Shown here: positions 1-5,570 of the stretch, in pieces | How the letters are laid out: the number at the start of each line of letters is the position of its first letter | Numbering within the stretch: position 1 is the first letter of the stretch | NCBI GenBank assembly: GCA_031279175.1 | Contig: JAITJA010000170.1 | Span: 1-5,919, forward strand | Direction: 5' to 3' | Length of the DNA stretch: 5,919 nt | Source: Odoribacteraceae bacterium | GTDB taxonomy: Bacteria > Bacteroidota > Bacteroidia > Bacteroidales > Marinifilaceae | Program-made: the position numbers and the translations under genes | The notes under the pieces: model-generated | What the model saw: only the letters and a program-made list of their open reading frames with translations | The model's database searches: none | What the model was told of the DNA's origin: nothing

Positions 1-621
1 AACAACGCCGACTACGGTAAGAATCTCGTGATGGCAAGCGAGCACCTCTTCGGCGTCCATAACCCGAACCACCAGTCAATCATCACTCCCTACTTCAAGT
101 CGAATGCAGCCCGGCTAACGGCTACTATTGCGAACATCACTAATTACGTCTACGAGGGCAAAACCAGCGAGATCAGGAATACCGCGAATACATACTGGGT
201 TTCTCGCGCATATACCTCTAGCACAATGACACATTTCCTCAAGTACGGGGGGAACGATAATTTCTCGGCCATCAACAAGATTCCCGTCCTGCGCCTCTGT
301 GAAATGTATTTCATCGTGGTCGAGGATGCCGCACCGGAAGAGTTTGCCGCGTATTATAACGCGTACGTCGATGCACGCGTACTACCCGTGAGCTACAAGA
401 ACGAGTTGACAAACGAGACCGCGACAGAGACGACCATTCGGACGCGTCTGGCAAAGGAGTATAGGAAGGAATTCTACGGTGAAGGGCAACTCTTCTTTTT
501 CTACAAGAAGCATCGCTACACGACTATCCCGAGGGCAACGGCATCGGGCAATTTTTCCGTTCCCGGTGAGTATCAGGATTACCAGATCCCGCGACCAAAG
601 AGTCAAACCGTTTTCGAGTAA
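1..621 (+). CDS. SusD/RagB-family surface lipoprotein, C-terminal part (5' end outside window)
   Basis: This is the last 206 residues of a SusD/RagB-family nutrient-binding lipoprotein. The frame is open from base 1, so the GTG at 28 and ATG at 31 are internal codons, and the gene stops with TAA at 619-621. Two SusD hallmarks are visible: PVLRLCEMYFIVVED at window residues 95-109, matching the family's 'P-x-lRLaEvYL-x-AEa' helix, and KEYRKEFYGEGQLFFFYKKHR at about 152-172, matching the 'ErrrEfagEG-R' segment near the C-terminus. Family members are usually 450-600 residues, so about a third is present; the lipobox and TPR-like N-terminal half lie upstream. SusD proteins sit on the outer-membrane surface and form a lid on a SusC TonB-dependent transporter, whose gene normally lies immediately upstream. 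The ligand (glycan, glycopeptide or peptide) cannot be inferred. The DUF4843 gene follows after 19 nt. Confidence 0.93.
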   Translation, partial: NNADYGKNLVMASEHLFGVHNPNHQSIITPYFKSNAARLTATIANITNYVYEGKTSEIRNTANTYWVSRAYTSSTMTHFLKYGGNDNFSAINKIPVLRLCEMYFIVVEDAAPEEFAAYYNAYVDARVLPVSYKNELTNETATETTIRTRLAKEYRKEFYGEGQLFFFYKKHRYTTIPRATASGNFSVPGEYQDYQIPRPKSQTVFE

Positions 622-640
622 CCATGTAAAAAGAAAAGAC

Positions 641-1378
641 ATGAAGAAATACACTTTAATAATAGGAGTAGCCGGAGCGCTACTCACCGCGTGCAGCGAG
701 TTGGAAATCGACAGGTACGAGAACGACCCGCGGCTTTATTTCTATCGGGACATCTCCTCGATAGGACAACGCGATAGTGTCTCCTACTCTTTCTTTATCC
801 AGGGCGAAGCCGTCGAGCGAGATACTCTCTGGATTGAGGTGCGCACGATGGGATCGCCTTCATCTGCAGTGCGGCCCTTCCGCGTGGAACAGGCCAATGC
901 CGGGGATACCCTTGCGGCAGTTGGGGGAGTGCACTACGTCTCCTTTAACTCTAACGACCTGACAAACCTCTTGCAGGTGGAGTCGGAAGCTGTTAGCGCC
1001 TATGTCCCCGTCGTCCTCCTGCGCGATCCCTCCCTGAAAACGCAGGAAGCGAGGCTCGAAATAACGATCGCCGAGAACGAGTACTTCAAGCCGGGTATAC
1101 ACGATAATCTTGTATTTACCGTAAAGATCTCGGATTTTGCCGTGAAACCAACCGGATGGAACGCTACATGGGATTTCCTCTTTAAGGAGTGGGGGCCGCG
1201 AAAGATGCTTTTCCTCAGCGAGTATCTCGACATCGATTTCAATAACATGCCCCCGTCGGAGTTCGACACGCTCCTTTATTACGCGGGAATGGCAAAGGAT
1301 ATGCTCGCCAAGTATAACAAGGAACACCCGGATAATCCCCTAAAAGAGGATGACGGGACGCTCGTCAGTTTCGATTAA
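641..1378 (+). CDS. DUF4843 domain-containing lipoprotein
   Basis: A 245-residue lipoprotein of the DUF4843 family, of unknown function. The ATG at 641 is chosen, not an in-frame start further upstream at 479, because it gives a clean lipoprotein signal: MKK, a hydrophobic stretch, and lipobox LLTAC with the acylated Cys at residue 18. The upstream alternative would bury this inside the SusD gene. After the signal come a tyrosine-rich segment (RYENDPRLYFYRD, about residues 24-36) and DSVSYSFF (45-52), both typical of DUF4843 N-termini. The C-terminal region has WNATWDFLFKEWGPRKM (about 173-189), the family's conserved Trp/Gly patch. No catalytic motif is visible. In Bacteroidetes the family is found almost only after susC-susD and before a PKD-like lipoprotein, the arrangement seen here, so a surface accessory role in ligand capture is likely but inferred. 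It has an A-rich leader without Shine-Dalgarno and is 18 nt from the next gene. Confidence 0.88.
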   Translation: MKKYTLIIGVAGALLTACSELEIDRYENDPRLYFYRDISSIGQRDSVSYSFFIQGEAVERDTLWIEVRTMGSPSSAVRPFRVEQANAGDTLAAVGGVHYVSFNSNDLTNLLQVESEAVSAYVPVVLLRDPSLKTQEARLEITIAENEYFKPGIHDNLVFTVKISDFAVKPTGWNATWDFLFKEWGPRKMLFLSEYLDIDFNNMPPSEFDTLLYYAGMAKDMLAKYNKEHPDNPLKEDDGTLVSFD

Positions 1379-1396
1379 CCAGTAAAATGAAGAATT

Positions 1397-2890
1397 ATGA
1401 AAAATAGAAATAAAGCATGGATACTTGCAATCCTCTTCCTCGCGGGTGCGTGTGTCGAGGATAGCGGAAATTACGATTACATCCCGGTGGATGAGATCTT
1501 CCCCGTGGAAATATCCGGGCTGGCCGATACCACTTTTCTCCTCGGAACAACCGTCGAGTTGCACCCGGAAGTCAAGGGATTAGACAGCGATTTGAGCAAG
1601 TACGACTTCGTTTGGTATTCTTTCCCGATCAGTGCCACGGGCTACGCACCCAAGCGAGACACGATCGGGACTACCATCGATCTCTCTTTTTTCGTCACCT
1701 ACCAACCGGGAGAGTCCCGCCAACTGGTGTTCGAGATCAAGGAAAAGAGTTCCGGGTTGGCTGTCATCAAGAAGGTCAAGATCGTCGTCACGTCGGCCTT
1801 TTCCAACGGTTGGTTTATTGTCAATGACATCAATGATCAGACCGACGTCGATTTTATTAACACTAACGGCGTCATCCACGAGGATATCATCTCCCTCGTG
1901 AGCGGGCAGAAGTTACAAGGAAAGGGAGTGAAGATCGCCTTTCAGTCGAGCGGGTATTATCACGACAAGATTATGCCCGACGGGACACTCTCGAGGCTCG
2001 TCAACCAGAGTGTTTTTCACGTCATGAGCGAGAATGATCTCAAGACACTGAACGCCTCTTCCCTCGAAGTTTACAAGAATTGGGAAGACGAATTCTTCTC
2101 ACCGCCAGCCGTAAAGAAACCACGGGATATCATCACGAATTACCTGGGATACGTGTATCTCATTAATGACGGTAGACTACATTCCATCATGGGCATGACG
2201 GCAGGGCCGGGGAAGTTCGCCTACCAGAAGATCGGCGGGGAGGGGATCTATCCCTGCATCCTGATTGGTGACTTTGCTCAAAATGCCACTGTCTTCAGTA
2301 ATACCACGAGCAGTTTCCTCGCGGAAAACATGATGAACCTGCAAGAGGTGGTCAGCGGAAGTACCGGAACGCCGGCCGTGAACATGGAATGCGACGTACT
2401 ATGGATGGAGCGAAGGGTGAGGATGTATACCGTTACCTGCGCCGCATGGGCAATCACGCGGTCTAAAACGCAACCGTACGAATACCACCTCCTGGATATT
2501 GATGCGTACGGGGCAGAAAACCCTATCATAGATCGTCACTTGCTAGATCCTGCCGCACGGGTGCTCTCTGCGGACGTGTACGGCGTTCACCCGGAGCACA
2601 GTGCCGCTTTTTACTTCGCCAAGGGGAATCTCCTCTCTTATTTTCAGAAAGGAGATAGCTCGGGAGACGACGAGGTGAATCTATACACTTTCTCAGCGGG
2701 AGAGATCATCTCCTATATTGGAAAGAATCCTACCACGAGCAATCTCGAGGTACTGACGAACGCCAACAACACGTGGAAACTTTACATTTTCGCGCTCGCA
2801 AACGGCGGACAATATCCTTACATAGACGGGCCTGACCCCCTTACGGTATATTCTGGAAACGGGAACGCTCGTTATCTTATCTATCGCTGA
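1397..2890 (+). CDS. PKD-like family lipoprotein
   Basis: A 497-residue lipoprotein of the Bacteroidetes PKD-like family. The start at ATG 1397 is supported by a signal peptide with lipobox LAGAC (Cys19). Directly after it comes CVEDSGNYDYIPVDEI, the family's signature 'C-x-D-x-GNYdY' opening. Residues about 30-130 form a beta-rich PKD/Ig-like segment (VEISGLADTTFLLGTTVELHP, then KYDFVWY). A second part begins at GWFIVNDINDQTDVDFIN (about 138-155), with many short beta-strand-like stretches that resemble a propeller or repeated-strand fold through to the C-terminus. No catalytic residues can be recognised. Members follow DUF4843 genes in susCD loci and are presumed surface binding proteins; the actual ligand and role are unknown. 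It is the last gene of this operon, followed 25 nt later by a strong terminator hairpin. No sign of truncation or frameshift. Confidence 0.86.
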   Translation: MKNRNKAWILAILFLAGACVEDSGNYDYIPVDEIFPVEISGLADTTFLLGTTVELHPEVKGLDSDLSKYDFVWYSFPISATGYAPKRDTIGTTIDLSFFVTYQPGESRQLVFEIKEKSSGLAVIKKVKIVVTSAFSNGWFIVNDINDQTDVDFINTNGVIHEDIISLVSGQKLQGKGVKIAFQSSGYYHDKIMPDGTLSRLVNQSVFHVMSENDLKTLNASSLEVYKNWEDEFFSPPAVKKPRDIITNYLGYVYLINDGRLHSIMGMTAGPGKFAYQKIGGEGIYPCILIGDFAQNATVFSNTTSSFLAENMMNLQEVVSGSTGTPAVNMECDVLWMERRVRMYTVTCAAWAITRSKTQPYEYHLLDIDAYGAENPIIDRHLLDPAARVLSADVYGVHPEHSAAFYFAKGNLLSYFQKGDSSGDDEVNLYTFSAGEIISYIGKNPTTSNLEVLTNANNTWKLYIFALANGGQYPYIDGPDPLTVYSGNGNARYLIYR

Positions 2891-2915
2891 CCGGGGTAAC
2901 GCGAAGAGCGTAATC

Positions 2916-2950
2916 AAGGGGGTACTCGTTCGCGACGGGTACCCTCTTTT
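2916..2950 (+). terminator. Rho-independent terminator of the SusD-DUF4843-PKD operon
   Basis: Arms AAGGGGGTAC (2916-2925) and GTACCCTCTT (2939-2948) pair over 10 positions with one G-T wobble. The stem continues inward through CGT (2927-2929) with ACG (2935-2937), flanked by wobble pairs, to a three-base loop. A short T tail (2947-2950) follows the 3' arm. It begins 25 nt after the stop codon of the PKD-like gene, exactly where an operon end is expected. Confidence 0.85.
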
Positions 2951-3142
2951 CATGTGCCCGTCTAGCCTCTATCGAAAAAATCAGACATCAATTTGCTTGG
3001 ATCGAACTCGTATTCATTACTATTGCAAGTATAAATCACTCTATTGTAGAACTCATTCCCTCCTGATAATCACTGCTGCCCGTTTTGATTCGTTATAAAA
3101 TGATAAAAAGGCACGTTTCTATCACGATTTAAGTGATGCTTC

Positions 3143-3171
3143 TTGTTTATCAAAAAAAAAATATAACTTTG
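3143..3171 (+). promoter_or_regulatory. Candidate Bacteroidetes-type promoter for exbB operon
   Basis: TAACTTTG at 3164-3171 is an exact match to the Bacteroidetes primary-sigma -7 consensus TAnnTTTG. A TTG at 3143-3145 can serve as the -33 element; the spacer is 18 nt, slightly shorter than the usual 19-21. Transcription would start near 3176-3180, giving a leader of about 185 nt before the exbB ATG. The spacer contains an unbroken run of ten A (3152-3161). No other full -7 match with a plausible partner was seen between the terminator and exbB; a weaker TACTTTAG at 3332-3339 lacks an upstream TTTG. Confidence 0.6.
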
Positions 3172-3235
3172 TTGGCGCAAAAAACTAGAAAATGATCACG
3201 ATCACGCTATTACATAGCATCTTAAAAACGACACC

Positions 3236-3289
3236 GCCGTACCACGCGCCGGGGGATTCAAGTGTATCCCGGCGGGAGGCGTGCACGGT
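3236..3289 (+). promoter_or_regulatory. GC-rich hairpin in the exbB leader
   Basis: Within the otherwise AT-rich leader is a compact GC-rich inverted repeat. CCGT (3237-3240) pairs with ACGG (3285-3288), CACGC (3243-3247) with GCGTG (3279-3283), and GCCGGG (3248-3253) with CCCGGC (3268-3273), leaving a loop of about 14 nt that can partly close via GGAT/ATCC. A purine bulge (3274-3278) lies on the 3' side. There is no T tail after it on the + strand, so it is not a standard terminator for exbB. It may stabilise the mRNA or act in post-transcriptional or attenuation control, but this is inference. On the - strand it would be followed by TTTTT, though no - strand gene exists for it to end. Confidence 0.55.
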
Positions 3290-3364
3290 GGAAGTAGAAA
3301 AAGAACAAGTGAAGATATTTAATTATAATACTACTTTAGGTTAACAACAAAAAAATCAAACATC

Positions 3365-4192
3365 ATGGAAAAAGCTGAAAAGAAGAATGTTCAAGTTCAA
3401 AAGAAAAAAACCGAGAAAATTGGCATCTCTGCCTTCCCTATTATCTTACTCTGCTTCGTGTTGGCAGTAGTGATTTTTGAATACGTGTACGGGAACCCGA
3501 GTAACTTTATCAATAATGACCCCAACAATCACCCCGTGCAGGGAAACTTGCTCGGTACCATCTACAAGGGGGGAATTATTGTGCCTCTCATCCAGACGTT
3601 GCTGTTGACGGTATTGACGTTGAGCGTCGAGCGTTTTTTCGCGTTGCGCAAAGCAAAGGGGAAGAAAGACCTGCAACAGTTCGTGATCAAGGTAAAGGGT
3701 GCGCTGGACAGGGGGAATCTCGACGAGGCAAACGCCTTGTGTGATGCCCAACAAGGAAGCGTGGCTAACGTGATCAAAAGTTCACTGAAAACCTACAAGG
3801 AGGTGAGCCAGAATGAGCAATTAGCAAAGGAAGAGAGACAACTGGCCGTCCGCCAAGATCTCGAGGAAGCCACGATGCTGGAACTGCCGACGATGGAGCA
3901 AAACCTCTCGGTGATCGCTACCATCACGACCCTGGGAACGCTACTTGGACTGCTCGGAACCGTGATCGGTATGATCCGCTCATTCGCGGCATTGTCTTCC
4001 ACTGGAGGCACGGACTCGATCGCTCTTTCGACCGGTATCTCCGAGGCATTGGTGAACACGGCTTTCGGTATCGCGACGGGTGCGTGCGCGGTAATCGCCT
4101 ATAATTTCTTCACCACGAAGATCGACGGGATTACTCACAGCATCGATGAGATGGGCGCCTTCTTGGTGCAAACGTTCGCCGGGAAAAAATAA
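3365..4192 (+). CDS. exbB: MotA/TolQ/ExbB proton channel family protein
   Basis: A 275-residue ExbB, the inner-membrane proton channel scaffold that with ExbD uses proton-motive force to drive TonB. The N-terminus is Lys-rich (1-18), then a hydrophobic helix at about 22-42, a second at 70-88 ending in the conserved Glu-Arg (E89 R90), a cytoplasmic segment at about 90-181, a third helix at 183-204 with GTLLGLLGTVIGM, and a fourth at about 229-249 within GISEALVNTAFGI and IAYNFF. T199, E227 and T232 align with E. coli ExbB T148, E176 and T181 in the channel lumen. E. coli ExbB has three helices and 244 residues, so the first helix here appears additional. The ATG at 3365 follows an A-rich leader without Shine-Dalgarno. 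It is first in an operon with two exbD genes and tonB; the next start is 22 nt away. Confidence 0.93.
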   Translation: MEKAEKKNVQVQKKKTEKIGISAFPIILLCFVLAVVIFEYVYGNPSNFINNDPNNHPVQGNLLGTIYKGGIIVPLIQTLLLTVLTLSVERFFALRKAKGKKDLQQFVIKVKGALDRGNLDEANALCDAQQGSVANVIKSSLKTYKEVSQNEQLAKEERQLAVRQDLEEATMLELPTMEQNLSVIATITTLGTLLGLLGTVIGMIRSFAALSSTGGTDSIALSTGISEALVNTAFGIATGACAVIAYNFFTTKIDGITHSIDEMGAFLVQTFAGKK

Positions 4193-4214
4193 CCCCGCTT
4201 AGATCGTTACCATC

Positions 4215-4874
4215 ATGAGTAATAAAATAAAAAAGAAATCGACATTTATCGACATGACGGCCATGTCCGACGTGACAGTGCTGTTATTAACGTTCTTCAT
4301 GTTGACATCGACGTTTATACAGAAAGAGCCGGTATCGGTAAGCCCGCCTCAATCCGTGTCCGAGGTCAAGATACCGGAGAGCAATATCGTGTCGATACTC
4401 ATCGATCCCAACGGGAAGGTGTTCATGTCCTTTGATAATCCAAAGGATCGGGAAGCCGCCCTGAGAGAGGTAGGGAAGGCCTACAACATCGACTTCACCC
4501 CGGAAGAGTTGAAGAAGTTTAGCTTGTTGCCTTCTTTCGGTGTACCTATCATTGGGATGCAGAAGTTCCTCGGCTTGTCCCCGGAAGATCAAGATAAGGT
4601 GATCACGAATTACGGTATTCCGTGCGATAGTACGGACAACCAGTTTAAGATCTGGATGCAAACAGCCAGACAGGTGTGGTCGGAGAGGATACAGGACGTT
4701 GTTCGAGAGAATCCAGAACTCGCGGCAAGGAAACCACAACTCGCCATCGCGATCAAGGCAGACGCGAACACGCCGTACCCGCTCATCCGGGATATCATGA
4801 ACACGCTTCAGGAACTAAGGGAGCAACGCTACAATTTAATTACCTCTTTACGAAACGCTCCCGCAGGGGCTTAA
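4215..4874 (+). CDS. exbD: ExbD/TolR-family biopolymer transport protein (first copy)
   Basis: A 219-residue ExbD, much longer than the 141-residue E. coli protein. ExbD sits inside the ExbB pentamer and carries the proton on a membrane Asp. A short basic N-terminus (KIKKK) leads into one membrane helix at about 17-35, IDMTAMSDVTVLLLTFFML; D19 is the proton-carrying Asp, equivalent to E. coli D25. The usual Pro in 'TPxxD' is replaced by Ala16. The periplasmic domain starts with a beta unit (IVSILIDPNGKVFMSF, 58-73). It is interrupted by an insertion of about 75 residues (76-150) containing FGVPIIGMQKFLGLSPEDQ and YGIPCDSTDNQFKIW, and resumes with QLAIAIKADANTPYPLIRDI (175-194), the typical ExbD C-terminal unit. 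Similar insertions are, to my knowledge, known in Bacteroidales ExbDs. The start is preceded by CATC, as in exbB. The second exbD starts 10 nt after the stop. Confidence 0.9.
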   Translation: MSNKIKKKSTFIDMTAMSDVTVLLLTFFMLTSTFIQKEPVSVSPPQSVSEVKIPESNIVSILIDPNGKVFMSFDNPKDREAALREVGKAYNIDFTPEELKKFSLLPSFGVPIIGMQKFLGLSPEDQDKVITNYGIPCDSTDNQFKIWMQTARQVWSERIQDVVRENPELAARKPQLAIAIKADANTPYPLIRDIMNTLQELREQRYNLITSLRNAPAGA

Positions 4875-4884
4875 TTTAAAAGTT

Positions 4885-5559
4885 ATGGCAGAGATACAAG
4901 AAAACGGAAATGGCGGCGGGAGGAAAAAAGGTAAACAGAAAAAAATCACCATCCGCGTGGATTTCACGCCGATGGTGGATATGAACATGTTGCTGATTAC
5001 CTTCTTCATGCTCTGTACTACGATGAGTAAGCCGCAAACCATGGAGATCAGTATGCCGAGAAAGGACGTGAAGGACGAGAGCGAACAAGATAAGTTGAAG
5101 GCTTCCGAGGCCATCACGGTCTTACTGGGAAAGGATAACACGGTGTATTACTACGAGGGGCTTCCCTCGGAGAATTACGAGAACACGAGCCTGATGGAAA
5201 CTAACTTCTCGGCTGAAGGGCTACGCGCCTACTTGTTGAGACGGAACGCGTCCATCGCGACTAAGGCAGCCGAGTTGGATACACGCAAGAAAAACCTGGA
5301 GATCTCTGACACGACCTATAATAGGGAGTTGTCCGAGCTTAAGAAGGAGAAAGGCGCCCCGGCGGTCGTGATCAAGGCATCAGATTTTGCTACCTACACG
5401 AACTTGATGGACGTGCTGGACGAAATGCTTATCTGTAAGATCGGGCGATACTCGATCGTGGATATTGAACAGGGAGATCTTTTCTTGCTGAAGGAGTTTA
5501 CCAAGGATGATTCCTACGTCGTGCACCAGGAAGTAATCGAAGTATACGAGGAACAATAA
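4885..5559 (+). CDS. exbD: ExbD/TolR-family biopolymer transport protein (second copy)
   Basis: A 224-residue second ExbD paralogue. A Gly/Lys-rich cytoplasmic tail (residues 1-20) precedes the membrane helix VDFTPMVDMNMLLITFFML (25-43), with the proton-carrying Asp at D32 and the canonical Pro29 retained. The periplasmic part has a beta unit (EAITVLLGKDNTVYYYEG, 75-92). Next comes a charged, probably helical or coiled-coil insertion (about 110-156, rich in Arg, Lys and Glu). The family's closing segment follows: APAVVIKASDFATYTNLMDV (158-177), DEMLI (179-183) and RYSIVDIE (188-195). A further acidic tail of about 29 residues ends in VIEVYEEQ. It shares little sequence with the first copy outside the membrane motif, so it is not a recent duplication. 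The two may act as a heterodimer in one ExbB pore (inference). TonB starts 11 nt downstream. Confidence 0.9.
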   Translation: MAEIQENGNGGGRKKGKQKKITIRVDFTPMVDMNMLLITFFMLCTTMSKPQTMEISMPRKDVKDESEQDKLKASEAITVLLGKDNTVYYYEGLPSENYENTSLMETNFSAEGLRAYLLRRNASIATKAAELDTRKKNLEISDTTYNRELSELKKEKGAPAVVIKASDFATYTNLMDVLDEMLICKIGRYSIVDIEQGDLFLLKEFTKDDSYVVHQEVIEVYEEQ

Positions 5560-5570
5560 AATGACATGCT

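Larger units (their letters stand above)
2951..3364. other. AT-rich intergenic region between two operons; no gene seen
   Basis: This non-coding stretch separates the lipoprotein operon from the exb-tonB operon. Base composition drops clearly towards A+T compared with the flanking genes, and no frame shows a credible protein. The first part (2951-3120) holds nothing I can name. The rest carries a small inverted repeat ATCAC/GTGAT (3121-3125 and 3133-3137), the candidate exbB promoter (3143-3171), a short direct repeat GATCACG (3194-3200 and 3200-3206), a GC-rich hairpin (3236-3289) and an A-rich translation leader (3341-3364). No tRNA or known riboswitch could be recognised by eye. Confidence 0.75.

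Noticed and set aside
479..640. Upstream in-frame start for the DUF4843 gene at 479
   Set aside because: This would overlap the SusD gene by 143 nt and place the lipoprotein signal peptide internally; ATG 641 gives a proper N-terminal signal and lipobox.
382..687. - strand frame with a hydrophobic N-terminus bridging the SusD and DUF4843 genes
   Set aside because: It overlaps two well-supported + strand genes and their junction; the hydrophobic part is just the reverse complement of the leader and lipoprotein signal region.
860..1327. Open frame of 155 codons on the - strand
   Set aside because: It lies wholly inside the DUF4843 gene, has no recognisable domain, and is explained by the codon composition of the gene on the other strand.
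3060..3075. TGATAATCA-like stretch as a Fur box for iron control of exb-tonB
   Set aside because: Only a fragment of the 19-bp palindrome is present and it lies about 100 nt upstream of the promoter; not enough to call.
3228..3289. Reading the GC-rich hairpin as a - strand terminator followed by TTTTT
   Set aside because: No - strand gene exists downstream of the hairpin in that sense (the strand opposite exbB is not coding), so there is no transcript for it to end.
3324..3329. TATAAT close to the exbB start
   Set aside because: It looks like an E. coli -10 box, but Bacteroidetes primary sigma factors use TAnnTTTG; no matching -33 element lies upstream.
4287..4739. Open frame of 150 codons on the - strand
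   Set aside because: It is antisense to the first exbD, which has clear family motifs; the - strand translation shows no domain or signal sequence.
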